A DNA stretch of 64,000 nt from assembly GCF_022063185.1 (NCBI RefSeq), contig NZ_CP091914.1:124001-188000 (forward strand), in the 5' to 3' direction. Origin of the DNA: Nostoc sp. UHCC 0870 (GTDB lineage: Bacteria; Cyanobacteriota; Cyanobacteriia; Cyanobacteriales; Nostocaceae). A program made the translations under genes and the position numbers. This document shows, one piece after another, positions 37,001-44,119 of this stretch; within the stretch, counting starts at the first letter, position 1, and each line of letters opens with the position of its first letter. Below the pieces are notes generated by a model that was not told the origin of the DNA, made no database searches, and saw only the letters and a list, made by a program, of their open reading frames with translations.

Positions 37001-37668
37001 ATTGCTTGTAGTCGTTCTGGTGTTAACTCAACGCCATTAACAATAGCAGCAAATAACTCTCCTTCATCTCCAGGAGTATCAACCGGATTTAATTGTGAAT
37101 CTATATAGTGTCCGAGTTCTTCAGTGAGAACTGTGGCGATCTCATTTGTAGGGTTCTGTTCTACAAATTCTTGTGCCAGATAAATTGTATTTGTCTGCTG
37201 ACTAAAAGCACCTTGAGCTTGGAGTTCCTCACCTGTAACAACTTCTATTGCTGGTAAGTTCTGTCCCTGAGCTAAATCTTTAATCAGGGTTGTGGCTGTT
37301 TCTGCTTGCCATCCTGAGCCAAAGGCTACTTGTAAGCTGTCAATATAATTTGGTTTTTGCAGAAAATCATCAAAAGATTGACCCACCTGTAAAAGTGCGA
37401 GGTTGATAGCTTCCGTATTAACTGCTGGTGATGTTCCCCGCAGAGGATCTACGAGCGGATGTAACCCAGAGAAATTAGAGTGAATAGCGAAACTTGGTGC
37501 TAGGCTTGTGGGCGTAAGTGACGGAATCTCTAGCTTTTCAACTCCCAATAGACCAGAAGGCAGTCCTCCCAATTGTTCAGGCGACGGAAATAAAGATTGA
37601 TCCAAAAGTGGATACTGAAAATCGAGGTAGGAGTTACCTTGGCCAAAAACGTTAAATTCGTTATACAT
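28030..37668 (-). CDS. Giant RHS/YD-repeat polymorphic toxin-like protein with colicin E3-like tail
   Basis: 3212 aa. By rough residue position: about 90-240 a protease-like segment with TEELGHYID; 250-285 RTX-like glycine repeats (GGFGADIITGGLGADIF); 380-690 Ig/cadherin-like units; 675-950 an SdrD-like unit (IRGIKWNDLNGNGVRDNE) with an inserted VWA domain (VVYVLDVSGSADFG); 1200-1760 more PDG-type Ig units and a DNRLRE-like section; 1790-2940 RHS/YD repeats forming a cage; about 2955-3015 the RHS core (YYLRARYYNPENGQF); 3055-3110 four to five Pro-rich repeats. The last 60 residues (VQGGGGKRERW, KIYEWDSKKGTVEIYD, LGDFDPRTG) resemble the C-terminal part of the colicin E3 rRNase domain. The colicin catalytic D..H...E segment is not evident. 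Presumably secreted or surface-displayed and used against neighbours. Confidence 0.9.
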   Translation of the reverse strand: MYNEFNVFGQGNSYLDFQYPLLDQSLFPSPEQLGGLPSGLLGVEKLEIPSLTPTSLAPSFAIHSNFSGLHPLVDPLRGTSPAVNTEAINLALLQVGQSFDDFLQKPNYIDSLQVAFGSGWQAETATTLIKDLAQGQNLPAIEVVTGEELQAQGAFSQQTNTIYLAQEFVEQNPTNEIATVLTEELGHYIDSQLNPVDTPGDEGELFAAIVNGVELTPERLQAIKAEDDHNIVTINGQTLLIEQSVNEIIGTAGRDVLTGTPLSDRIIGGFGADIITGGLGADIFVYQSIRDAGDTIKDFELRLDVIDLSQVLNGFGYQGLNPIADGYIKFSTYTGGTIILIDSDGTGSLSARPYIYVENVTPNDLSSYPSHFIPNPGKLPQIQANLANDTGVSDSDRLTQDPTVSGQITDATTLQGNLNGNGFVDISDALNEDGSFTISLEQYDVLSNGVLPDGEYTLELKASSSTGQASEIVTVSFTLDLTPPPVTFGLAPESDTGILGDRMTSDRFVALVGQTEPGLTVALLENQQMLTADSQGNFSFTNVPMPVAGQAPFTIVAVDAAGNQGRVQQFFTREGINGAPEITSIPESIFDTTQQTAYTYQIEATDPDGDDLTYTLLNAPLGTEIDENQVLSFTPSADLKPFYEFTVEVSDGRGGTDIQTFTVEVPAFANFGTIRGIKWNDLNGNGVRDNELVQGSNPDVVYVLDVSGSADFGFVGSPIGDFNGDGLENTRLDAEIAAFIALNQQLNSQELGDRAQVAIVVYSGFAANADMDLGTNGLQITTTLGADSNSDGTTDVEEILRSIRSGAFGVGNFTGTNPEIALQKVEETFASIGTQAGNGNVIFLTDGEQNRGGSIVDEVERLKAQGFNLSAFGVGNDASLSVIQTIDPDGTKFTSIDDILDAFGGIGEGSRSVLEPGLAGVSIYLDINNNGILDPGEPVQITAQDDPSTLDIDETGQYEFNNLAPGTYIVREIIPDGFEQTFPLRNVTRTGDGYADIILEFVSGGNAPSPLIEPYGSTGGLPSGSPFNGNGRYTVEPVNPEVILGAPPPSPIIGRNPEVDWLALPLGSYVTVGFTDEVIIDGPGDDIFIRSFDPIDSANEFADVFVSSNGIDFELLGTINQRGLVSLDLADINFTKPVIAVRVQGLDNRGTSPGFDLISVEVLPGSIASPDFYTVQLEAGEIVENIDFGNVQIAINQDPIITSTPIIEAVVGQPYEYLVRANDPDGDPLTFSLNQAPQGMVIDPQTGRISYTPPITAITSNFDTSDSQIRPGIDNQASFTDDNQGINFGSSIGDYAVGEGFRTFSNLPVGPLFRSAVSFDLSSLSSQVTSAKLQLQKNRTSGDPIETLGLFEVTTDANTLYTSSYVSPAIYEDLGTGRSYGTFDVATGGNTSEILEFELNEAAIAAINAASGDFFSIGLALLSANPNNTTQAAEYLFAFSGNAGIQRLVLETENKETVEILVNDGKGGEAVQNYTLNIVESSDNQPPVITSTPTISIALGETYEYQIEATDPNADSLTYSLINFPDGMEIDEFGKITWIPTEIGEFTLEIAVSDGRGGADTQIYRVEVVRDLAEDTEAPQINFGFNSTVLKLGETLDLQIQGLDNVGLADLDVSFNGDSLVLTPDTVTNGLINTASITPNTTGVFEVVATATDFAGNTVTETISVRVINPNDTQAPITELDLSGFDPLNPVISELTDIVGTINDPDLEFYRVELAPVSLINLSNPAANDPDYITIAEGRANVDNGVLAQIDPNLYRNDSYYIRVYTQDYSGNANVQGVVLGINSQNKPGRFALEFTDLSIPLTGIPIEIQRRYDSLDAKFSGDFGYGWSLGLQDAQIQEAAPTGIDLSRDNFFGGNSFTVGTRVTLTTPDGRRVGFTFNPVPDFAGFLGVRYKPTFTPDAGVYDRLEVDYTPLSVRSDGSVGLYLFGFTYNPSQYRLITKEGITYRYDQYKGLLDVTDRNGNKLTYTDAGIFSSTGQSVNFNRDAQGRITEIIDPAGKGIIYNYDAQGNLVSVSDRNNSTTQFVYDTQLPSYLTEIIDPLGRKGVRTEYDEQGRLARIIDGNGNVTNLGFDTNASVQTITDGLGNKTTLIYDSRGNIISEINALGGVTQRTYDTNNNLLSLKDPLGNTATYTYDSRGNLLTQTNPLNQTTTYTYNDLNKVVTVTDPLGNTTQNTYDSQGNLVSQRDAAGNITTYVYDARGNVTTVTSPQSQTTKYEYDSQGRITGIIDALNQKTGMTYDGNGNLLNITTPLGNTTRFTYDAEGRPISVTDALGNVSRIEYNALGDRTATIDALGRRREFSYDTQGQLTENRYPDGTTERFTYDANGRRTSYTDRGGRTTIFVYDGLGRLFETIAPDGTPDNLTDNPRIRREYDAAGRLIGFIDERGNRTEYGYDAADRQILVRDALNNPTRYAYDADVQVVTITDALNRATQFVYDPLGRVVETRYPDGTKTITTYDALDRVIAETDQAGITTQFEYDALDRLTAVVDALGQRTEYGYDAEGNLISQKDAKGNTTTYQYDAVSQRFATILPLGQRSTQTYDAVGNVTSVTDFNGKTITYRYNSNDQIITEGFADGTSVNYTYTPTLQRATVTDSRGVTSYTYNERDQLTTRTEVDGRTIGYTYDIAGNRTSLTTPAGTVGYTYDALNRMQTVSDRSGGVTRYVYDAVGNLVRTELPNNTVETRRYDSLDRLVSVEQRGASGIIAGYEYTLGLAGNRLAVTEANGRQVNYAYDRLYRLVQEAISDPTAGNRTIGYTYDAVGNRLSRNDSGEGLTTYSYDDNDRLLREILNGQTTEYTYDDNGSTLTVKVNGTDQVNYRWDDQGRLISADIVTPQGTQRIEYRYDADGNRVAVIVNGEETRYLVDTEEAYAEVVEEYKPDGTIEKSYVRGLDLISQDQQGQASIHHAAGLGSVNALTDSNGNVTDRYIYDAFGRLIGQQGNTDNDFGFTGEQFDENSDLYYLRARYYNPENGQFISKDSFEGFLDDPQSLHKYTYVHNNPVNLIDPSGNVAAAEYRLLIQRVAPVVALATLRIALRQALINIAKGLADIPTTPGPQRPIPPFTPPAPPPPLPPFTPPAPPPPLPPFTPPAPPPPLPPFTPPAPPPPLPPFAPPSPFPASPPIFENRRFGSPPDDIKDTLPAFPGTKRAKSKTPVQGGGGKRERWLDGKGKIYEWDSKKGTVEIYDPRGKNHLGDFDPRTGTRVGPKVPSRKVEP
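28345..28500. repeat. 36-bp tandem repeat, Pro-rich linker
   Basis: A little over four copies of a 36-bp unit (plus-strand core GGTAGTGGTGGCGGAGGTGC) inside the RHS gene encode repeated PPFTPPAPPPPL. The copies are nearly identical, so copy number probably varies by slippage. It separates the RHS core from the toxin tip. Confidence 0.9.
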
Positions 37669-37983
37669 TGGGGATTCTCACTCTAGTATCTGGTTACATC
37701 GCTATGAGACAGCGTTTACACTTTTTTTGATACTGTTTGATTGATGGGTAAATCCGAAAAATTGACCTAATCAGCTTTTCATACTTATATGTGTACAAAT
37801 AAATATGAGTGCGAGTTGGCGCGGAACAATAAAAATTATACTGAGTTAGTCGCACAGCTTTTACTAATTTTCCGTAAAGAATATGTAAACAATCTAGTAA
37901 CTGCTATCAAGGAAAAACTGGACTTGTCTAAGCTGGAATCAGACTTTTCCACATTGTGATTATGCTCATCAGCGCAAACTTAT
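37669..37983. other. Upstream region of the RHS gene
   Basis: 315 bp with no gene. AT-rich; it contains a TGTTTACAC...GATACTG stretch close to the RHS start that could hold a promoter, but nothing definite is seen. Confidence 0.4.
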
Positions 37984-38724
37984 TTACTCAGCTACCACAC
38001 TAGGAAACAGCAGCGTCTCAGTTGTTGTTGCATTAATCAGATAACTTTGATTATTCAAAAACTTGCTATTAACAAGCTCTTTGAGTGTTTCTACATCACC
38101 TTGCCACTTGTCAATCACTGCACCTATAGCCGCCAAACGTGCTGCTGGTTCTTCTTGATTTATCGCCCGATTGAAGTTAGCCGAAAACAAAACTGCTGGC
38201 TTAGTAGTTTGATCTGGATACTGTAATTGCGCTTCATTAATATCCAGATATAGCCGTGTTTCATCCAGTGTGTAAACTAGCCTCATGGAAGCTTCTACTG
38301 GTGCAGAACCAAAATCTTGCCACGCTCCTGGTTGAAGAAGGTTACTAAAAGTAAAATTGCGTGCGCTCAAGTTTTTCGGCTCGTAAGGTGCAAGCCCTCG
38401 TAAGTTAATTCCCACTCCCTGATAGTCCACTTGTTTGACTGTCTGAATATACTTATGGGCGATCGCCCCGATTTGTACATCGCTCGCTTCTTTATTGGCG
38501 ATCGCCTCCGCAAAAACGACTCTATTGACCTCTGCAACTATGCTCACACCATTCTGGTAAACAACCTGCGCCGCCGTATTAGTCAGAACTGGTGGTCTAG
38601 CTAATTCCCAGTCGCTAGGGACAATCCCTGTGTATTTGAGAAAGTCTGCGGTCAAAATGCTAGGGTTTTGCTGCCGAACGGCGATCGCAATCAGCAGTTC
38701 TTGAACTTGAAAATTTTCAATCAT
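37984..38724 (-). CDS. Conserved hypothetical protein (possibly TIGR04255-like)
   Basis: 246 aa, soluble. It opens IENFQVQELLIAIAVRQQNP and ends with a VETLKELVNSKFLNNQS and LFPSVVAE section. Alternating strands and a C-terminal helix suggest an alpha/beta fold. No catalytic pattern or targeting signal was found. Function unknown. Confidence 0.6.
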   Translation of the reverse strand: MIENFQVQELLIAIAVRQQNPSILTADFLKYTGIVPSDWELARPPVLTNTAAQVVYQNGVSIVAEVNRVVFAEAIANKEASDVQIGAIAHKYIQTVKQVDYQGVGINLRGLAPYEPKNLSARNFTFSNLLQPGAWQDFGSAPVEASMRLVYTLDETRLYLDINEAQLQYPDQTTKPAVLFSANFNRAINQEEPAARLAAIGAVIDKWQGDVETLKELVNSKFLNNQSYLINATTTETLLFPSVVAE

Positions 38725-38908
38725 ATTGCACTGATTTATCTACGTAAAAATAAAATTTAATGTGATTTTGTCTCTCGCTATACGAGAATACACTTATGTA
38801 CCTATCTTTAGGAATAAATTTTTTATAAAGATTTTGTAAAAAATGATGGATATACTAAAATCTATGATTACTATCGAGGGAATCTGAGGTTTACGAAATG
38901 TTGTGTCG

Positions 38909-38989
38909 GTTCAGCTTCCCCAACGATTCCAAATCCTTCTGCACTGATTCCTCCAACGCAGGGGAATAAATTCGGTTAATGCGATTGCC
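38909..38989 (-). pseudogene. Fragment of the 308-aa plasmid-type gene at 41615
   Basis: Reads RINRIYSPALEESVQKDLES then LGKLNR, nearly the same as RINRVYSTELEESVQKFLES with LGKLKR near the C-terminus of the gene at 41615-42541. Only this short piece remains, so it is a duplicated fragment. Confidence 0.6.
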
Positions 38990-39123
38990 TCCGGCACTAC
39001 GTTTCGCGCAATCGCTTTCGGCAGGGCGGTTACGCCATCGCTAAATATGCAAGGTATTATCATGGGATCAGAGTAACGATCGCATTCGTAGACTCCAATT
39101 AAGTTTTTGTGATCAAAAATCAA

Positions 39124-39522
39124 CTAGGTGAATAAACTGACATCCACATGAAAATAGTCCGCAAGTGCTTCTGCTTGAGTTTTACTAATGGTGCGATCAC
39201 CATTGACAATTTGCAAGGCAACTTCTAATGAACCAATGACCTCAGCTAATGCTTCAGTTGTAACATCGCCTGCGTCCATCAGATGGATTAACATCGAATG
39301 GGGTGTACCTTTAGGGATTGGGTAATGGATTTGTTCAAACTTCTCAATTAATGTTAGCAACACTTCCAATAGCATCTCTTCTTCTGGTGTACGATTGGGA
39401 CGATGTTCTAAAGTTAAAGCGCGTTTGATGGCTTGTTCGTTTTCTTGTTCGGTGGTAATTATTTTGGGCTGATACTCTGCTAGCAATTTACCATAAGAAT
39501 CAGGATTAAAAGTACGGGTCAT
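39124..39522 (-). CDS. higA: HigA-type antitoxin
   Basis: 132 aa from MTRTFNPDSYGKLLAEYQPK; a Met seven codons earlier is possible. The N-terminal helical part is followed by an XRE-like HTH (VTTEALAEVIGSLEVALQIV, then ISKTQAEALADYFHV), the long HigA form paired with RelE-fold HigB toxins. It binds and neutralises HigB and represses the operon. It overlaps the 3' end of the higB gene by 17 bp. The toxin gene is split by an IS, so this is currently an antitoxin without a functional partner. Confidence 0.85.
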   Translation of the reverse strand: MTRTFNPDSYGKLLAEYQPKIITTEQENEQAIKRALTLEHRPNRTPEEEMLLEVLLTLIEKFEQIHYPIPKGTPHSMLIHLMDAGDVTTEALAEVIGSLEVALQIVNGDRTISKTQAEALADYFHVDVSLFT

Positions 39523-39677
39523 TTTTCCATTTATCCTTGTCATATTCTGCGTGGGTTAGGACATACTTAATATAGATTCTTTGAGTTTCGTAAATAATAT
39601 CAACAATCAAACGGTAGTTGTTTCCTTTGATATTAAATACAGTAAAATTACCAACAGCTTCTGCTTTTGGATAAATA

Positions 39678-41346
39678 GGGCTTGCTGAAAAAGTCATTCC
39701 AAGGCAAGAGAAAAATTGACTCAGTAGTCAGGGGAGAGCAAAGATAAGTTTTTGTTGTTGGTAATCCAACAAAATAGCATTTTTGTTTATCAAATAAGGG
39801 AAAAAAGATGTTGTTTTGAAAAATTGCCATAAAAAGACACAAAAAAGCCGTGAAAGAAGAGTAGAAAGATTCATGACTAAAAAAGTAATAGCAATAGCAG
39901 TGAGAGAGGTATGAGGAAGTTTAGCCATGACTCTACCCAAGCTAAATCTTCGTTTACCTTGTCCGAATTTACCCTCAATAGAGTTACGAATTAGCTCATC
40001 GTCTCGTGCTTGTTTCTTTTTTTCAGGACTGACATTTTTGGGTGGTCTACCTAGTGGTGGTCCACTAATTCTAATGCCTCTTTCTTGACACCAAGAGCGG
40101 TTGTCTCTAGTGCGGTAAATTTTATCAACGTGAACTGATTGAGGATAATATCCGGTGTAGTTTTTGTAGGCTTCTACAAGTGATTTTAAGTCGCCTGATT
40201 CGTTAAAATTATCCCAACTAATATGGTCTAAAAATACATAGCCATCATGGCAACTAGCTGAAAGCTTTGCCCCAAACTCTACTCTTTTACCAGCTTTACC
40301 TCTGATAATCGGACGAATGTGTGGTTGATTTAAACTGACAATACGGTCTTCTATACTAATTTTTTTATTTTCATATAGCCATAGCTGTTGACGATAAATT
40401 TCTGCTACTACCAATAACTTCTTATATTGCCTATTACTCAGGGTGTCTAATGACGCGCCTAAATCCATTAATTGCTGAATATGAGATAAATTCCTCTTGA
40501 TATATTGCAGTTGTCTTTTTATGGCTTTTCTTCTTTCTTTAACGGTGGGTTTCCTTTTTTTAGCTACTAATAAATAAGTTTTTCTAGCTATATTTCTATA
40601 GGTTCTCGGTTTTTGGATAGTTTTTACCAACAGGGAGTTATATAAAATATCTATAATTGTTTCTGTGTGCTTTCTGGCTTGATTTAATAATCCTAAATCT
40701 GTCGGATAACTTATATCTGCTGGCGCACAACTGGCATCTAATATTAATTTCCCCCTATTGGTCGGCTCACTTTTTGAATCCTCGGCTTTTGACTTTTTTT
40801 CTTTTTCTGCCTCCGCTTTTTTTTCTAATTCCTGTTTGACCATTTCTCGGTTCACTTTGTTGACTAAGTTTATATCTATTCTTTCTCTAAAGTGAACTAA
40901 CATTGACGCATCAAATGGGGCATTATTACTATAGCAAGACAAGCCTATAAAGTATTGTAGATAGGGATTCTCCCTAATTTGCTCTACTGTTTCTCTATCA
41001 CTTATTCCTAGTTTTTCTTTAATTATTAATGCCCCTAATGCCATCCTAAATGTTTTGGCTGGCGCGCCCATTTCTGCTGAAAATATTGCTGCGTACTCTG
41101 CTTCAAATTCTGACCAAGGTATCATGTTCGCCATGATTAACCAACGGTTATCTGAGGCTAGTTTTCCCCCAAAGGGTAGTTCAAAGTCTTCTGCTGCTGT
41201 TTCTTGCTTTTGCGCTTTTCTATACATACCAACGCAACTTACTACAAGGGTTTTTACCTATTTTATCCTTTTCCCTTGCACTTTATTTTCTTTTATCCCC
41301 CCACATCTCTTGATTTATCTAGGTTTTTCGTTTACTCAGCAAGCCC
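39678..41346 (-). mobile_element. IS5/IS1182-type insertion sequence in higB
   Basis: Ends GGGCTTGCTGA (39678) and TCAGCAAGCCC (to 41346), flanked by perfect 6-bp direct repeats TAAATA at 39672-39677 and 41347-41352. One transposase gene. 1669 bp, apparently intact. Confidence 0.92.
39728..41227 (-). CDS. IS5/IS1182-type transposase
   Basis: 499 aa. The DUF772-type N-terminus (FRMALGALIIKEKLGISDRE, NPYLQYFIGL) comes before the catalytic domain. LILDASCAPADISYP holds the first Asp, SVHVDKIYRTRDNRSWCQER the second, and RNSIEGKFGQGKRRFSLGRV the Glu. A Lys/Glu-rich insert (KKAEAEKEKKSKAEDSK) lies near residue 145. Complete. The family split between IS5 and IS1182 is not certain from sequence reading alone. 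Confidence 0.9.
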   Translation of the reverse strand: MYRKAQKQETAAEDFELPFGGKLASDNRWLIMANMIPWSEFEAEYAAIFSAEMGAPAKTFRMALGALIIKEKLGISDRETVEQIRENPYLQYFIGLSCYSNNAPFDASMLVHFRERIDINLVNKVNREMVKQELEKKAEAEKEKKSKAEDSKSEPTNRGKLILDASCAPADISYPTDLGLLNQARKHTETIIDILYNSLLVKTIQKPRTYRNIARKTYLLVAKKRKPTVKERRKAIKRQLQYIKRNLSHIQQLMDLGASLDTLSNRQYKKLLVVAEIYRQQLWLYENKKISIEDRIVSLNQPHIRPIIRGKAGKRVEFGAKLSASCHDGYVFLDHISWDNFNESGDLKSLVEAYKNYTGYYPQSVHVDKIYRTRDNRSWCQERGIRISGPPLGRPPKNVSPEKKKQARDDELIRNSIEGKFGQGKRRFSLGRVMAKLPHTSLTAIAITFLVMNLSTLLSRLFCVFLWQFFKTTSFFPYLINKNAILLDYQQQKLIFALP

Positions 41347-41614
41347 TAAATAGTTTGAACTTCGACCAGATTTTTCCATTCAGCTTTAGTTGCTACCCTA
41401 TACCAATCATAAAGTGCATCACAGGAATCTGCGTGCGCTTCACAAAATTCCCGCAAAATTCTGCGGCTAATAACGTGCATTTAAATTTATTCGTGATTAC
41501 AACTATTAAGACTCTAATTATATCCGCTCTCTCCCGCACATCAGATGTTCCGCTTCAGCACAACCGACTTCAGAAATCGAGCGTGATACAGTACGCCTGC
41601 TGATAATCCTTGCC

Positions 41615-42541
41615 TCAGCCACTAGTTTCTGACTCCAAAACAACCAGCACTTTCTCCTCCAACCCCGTCAAATAAACCCGCTTCAGCTTCCCCAACGACT
41701 CCAAAAACTTCTGCACCGACTCCTCCAGTTCAGTAGAATACACCCGATTGATGCGATCGCAGATCACCTGCATCTGCTCACACTCAGCAGGCAGATAGTT
41801 GTAAGACTTTAGATGCTGTATACCAACAGTACATTCGCCATTCCAAAGCCTCACGGTACAACTGAAGTCATGGACAGCAACTACTATGCACCAACAGCCA
41901 CCTTTACCTCTGAGTTCGGGATTGTCCTTGGCTAAGATTTGGCATACCTCCCCAATCTGGTAGCTGTTGGGTATTTGGGTGCGCTCGATTATCCTTTGCA
42001 CAACATCTTTCACAATCCTACCAGTCGGCACTTTACCGCCAGCAAGTTCTACTGCCTGCTGCCAAACTTCTAGCTGTTTCTCCGGCTCTAGCTTAGTTAT
42101 AGGTCTAACTTGCCCTTCGCTAGTTGGCAAGATTTGTGATTCTTCTGTTGTCAAATTATCATCCGAGGATTTTTGACAACAAATTGTTGTCAAATTTTCG
42201 TAGACCTGCGCGGCTGCTATTAAATAATTTGATTTTTGACGACTATGGGCAAAGCGATCGCGGCAATACTCCTCGAAAGTTTTATGCGTAGAACGGTACA
42301 GTCTTCGATCACGTAATTCTGCCAAAGCTTTACCTGCCTCAAAGAAAGCCCTCTCCACACGACGTTCCAAGTGCAGGCGATCGCTTTGTTCCTGTTCAGT
42401 TAACTCAGGAATTTCAACAGCCGTCACATCAATCGTTGCTGAACCTGAATCTTCTGAAAGCGAAATGTCTGAAGTTGGCGATTCTGGATTGCTGGATGTG
42501 GCAGAGTTAGCTTTTTTTCGATTTAGGGGTGGTTTGGTCAT
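41615..42541 (-). CDS. Conserved plasmid-type protein of cyanobacteria
   Basis: 308 aa. A disordered N-terminus rich in Ser/Thr, then FEAGKALAELRDRRLYRSTH, TFEEYCRDRFAHSRQKSNYL (a helical segment typical of ParB- or replication-associated accessory proteins), a central strand-rich part and a C-terminal helical repeat (RINRVYSTELEESVQKFLES). The role is unknown; a DNA-transaction function is likely from the HTH-like central segment. A C-terminal fragment of a second copy lies at 38909. Confidence 0.6.
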   Translation of the reverse strand: MTKPPLNRKKANSATSSNPESPTSDISLSEDSGSATIDVTAVEIPELTEQEQSDRLHLERRVERAFFEAGKALAELRDRRLYRSTHKTFEEYCRDRFAHSRQKSNYLIAAAQVYENLTTICCQKSSDDNLTTEESQILPTSEGQVRPITKLEPEKQLEVWQQAVELAGGKVPTGRIVKDVVQRIIERTQIPNSYQIGEVCQILAKDNPELRGKGGCWCIVVAVHDFSCTVRLWNGECTVGIQHLKSYNYLPAECEQMQVICDRINRVYSTELEESVQKFLESLGKLKRVYLTGLEEKVLVVLESETSG

Positions 42542-42588
42542 TTGTCCACCTTTAGTCGAATAATCTTTGACCAGTCTTAAAAGAATCT

Positions 42589-42810
42589 TTAATCGTCATC
42601 TCTTGCAATCTCTTTTAAAGTTTCGACATTAAGACATTGAGAACGAATCAACCTCTCTATTACTTCTGCTCTAGTTAGTTCCATTTTTTCAGCTATAGCA
42701 TCAACAAGCTCAATCGCTGTCGGGGTCAACATGATTTGAACCCGTTGCTTGCTTTCACCCCATGTTCCAGGCTTAACTCGATAATCTTTTGCCACTAGCG
42801 TTTTAACCAT
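42589..42810 (-). CDS. Ribbon-helix-helix-type DNA-binding protein
   Basis: 73 aa from MVKTLVAKDYRVKPGTWGES; a Met eight codons upstream is an alternative. KQRVQIMLTPTAIELVDAIA then LTRAEVIERLIRSQ is the strand-helix-helix pattern of CopG/Arc-type regulators, common on plasmids. It sits upstream of and in the same orientation as the 308-aa gene, so the two may form an operon. Confidence 0.65.
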   Translation of the reverse strand: MVKTLVAKDYRVKPGTWGESKQRVQIMLTPTAIELVDAIAEKMELTRAEVIERLIRSQCLNVETLKEIARDDD

Positions 42811-42984
42811 ATCAACACCTACACATATATTCAACCAGATTTAATTATATACACACTTGACGATGTGTGTATATGTGTACTAGATTAAATATAGCAAAAA
42901 ACAAAAGACGACCGCCCCAGTCTCGCAAACTTAGCGATCGCCCTTTGTTAAAACCTAACCCCTGTAGAGGCAGGAAATACCATT

Positions 42985-43998
42985 ATGACCCACCCGATAT
43001 ATACCCATCAACACCTACAACTAAAATCCATAGCCCGACTCAAGCAAATCTACAGCGAAATCGGCTGCAAGGTTGAGGTAAGCGACAGACGTTGCAAGGA
43101 TGCGTGGATTAGTGCGATCGCTGGCTACCAATCTGCACAGCTACAAAAAATTGCTCCTGACCAACAAGCGATTGCTCAAGACGAACTAGAGAATTTCATT
43201 GCTGACCAAGCCGAAGCTGTAGCACCTGAAAGCTTCACCACTGTAGAAATTAACCACTACCACCACGAAGTCTACGCAGGCAAAAGACTCATTGCCTACA
43301 TCACCTATGACAACAGCGAATTTGTAATGCAGCCTTGGGTAGTTATGGTGTGCGGTGAGGAAAAGTTCTGTCACGCTGCCATTTCTCAATGCCACCGCTT
43401 CATCGAATGGCATCATAAGGAAGGTACGCTCAACCCGCCAATCCCAGGTGAAATACCGGAAGTTCCTACCATTGCTGAAATCTGTTTTTACGAGCAGGAA
43501 GCATTTGCTGATGGGGAATTGATAGCCAGCATCAGCTTTGACTCGGACAACGGTGAAGATTTGTATTGGCGAGTCATTATTAACGGACAAGAGATTTTCC
43601 GCGACACCACCGCCCCCAGATGCCAAAGCTATATCAAACAGCAGTATCAGCAAGGCACATTACCAGCGCAAGAAGCATTTGTAGAACCCTGCACTACTGG
43701 CAATGAAATCATGGTGCAGATTGCGGCAGAGTGCGAGAAGCAGGGGTTGGAACTGCTAGACGATGGGATTTACTACAGCGACAAAAGACTAGTGGAATTT
43801 GTCTACAAGAACGGCGTTTGTTGTTATGTACGAGCTTCTTTAGAACCCCAGCAAATATTTTCATGTGAATTGCTGTCTGAGAATTGTTCTGGTAAGGAAC
43901 TACTAGACAAACCCTTTCACTTGTTGACATCTGAGGAATGGGAACTGCTGCGGGAGTATCAGCCAGTATCTAACAGTCGGGAATTAGTTGCTGTGTAA
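42985..43998 (+). CDS. Hypothetical protein with an internal duplication
   Basis: 337 aa, soluble, not recognised. Residues about 84-150 (VEINHYHHEVYAGKRLIAYI through FIEWHHKEGTLNPP) and 160-225 (AEICFYEQEAFADGELIASI through SYIKQQYQQGTLPA) are two copies of one unit. The C-terminal third has a related but more divergent arrangement. This looks like a repeated beta-hairpin domain. Encoded on an accessory segment with other small plasmid-type genes. Confidence 0.6.
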   Translation: MTHPIYTHQHLQLKSIARLKQIYSEIGCKVEVSDRRCKDAWISAIAGYQSAQLQKIAPDQQAIAQDELENFIADQAEAVAPESFTTVEINHYHHEVYAGKRLIAYITYDNSEFVMQPWVVMVCGEEKFCHAAISQCHRFIEWHHKEGTLNPPIPGEIPEVPTIAEICFYEQEAFADGELIASISFDSDNGEDLYWRVIINGQEIFRDTTAPRCQSYIKQQYQQGTLPAQEAFVEPCTTGNEIMVQIAAECEKQGLELLDDGIYYSDKRLVEFVYKNGVCCYVRASLEPQQIFSCELLSENCSGKELLDKPFHLLTSEEWELLREYQPVSNSRELVAV

Positions 43999-44004
43999 AG
44001 GAAT

Positions 44005-44027
44005 AGGTGGGTTTTTATCGCCCACCT
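44005..44027 (+). terminator. Terminator-like hairpin
   Basis: AGGTGGG and CCCACCT form a 7-bp stem 7 bp after the stop of the 337-aa gene. A T-run lies in the loop rather than after it, so termination strength is uncertain. Confidence 0.45.
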
Positions 44028-44119
44028 CAATTTAACTGTTTAGTTGTCCAAGTATAAACATTTACTTTCTTGTTTTCCATAAAGCATCAATTAGTTCCAC
44101 TTTTTCCTTTACCAAAATC

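Larger units (their letters stand above)
39506..41480 (-). pseudogene. higB: higB toxin gene split by an insertion sequence
   Basis: The 5' part runs 41480 to 41353 (MHVISRRILREFCEAHADSC, ending KNLVEVQTI) and the 3' part from 39677 to 39506 (YPKAEAVGNFTVFNIKG, YVLTHAEYDKDKWK). Removing the IS and one copy of the 6-bp TAAATA duplication joins them in frame as VEVQTIYPKAEAVGN, giving a complete 99-aa HigB. HigB toxins are ribosome-dependent mRNA interferases. The coding parts show no other damage, so precise excision would restore the toxin. Confidence 0.92.

Noticed and set aside
38911..39123. 70-codon frame on the minus strand
   Set aside because: It is in a different frame from the recognisable fragment of the 308-aa gene in the same place and shows no family features.
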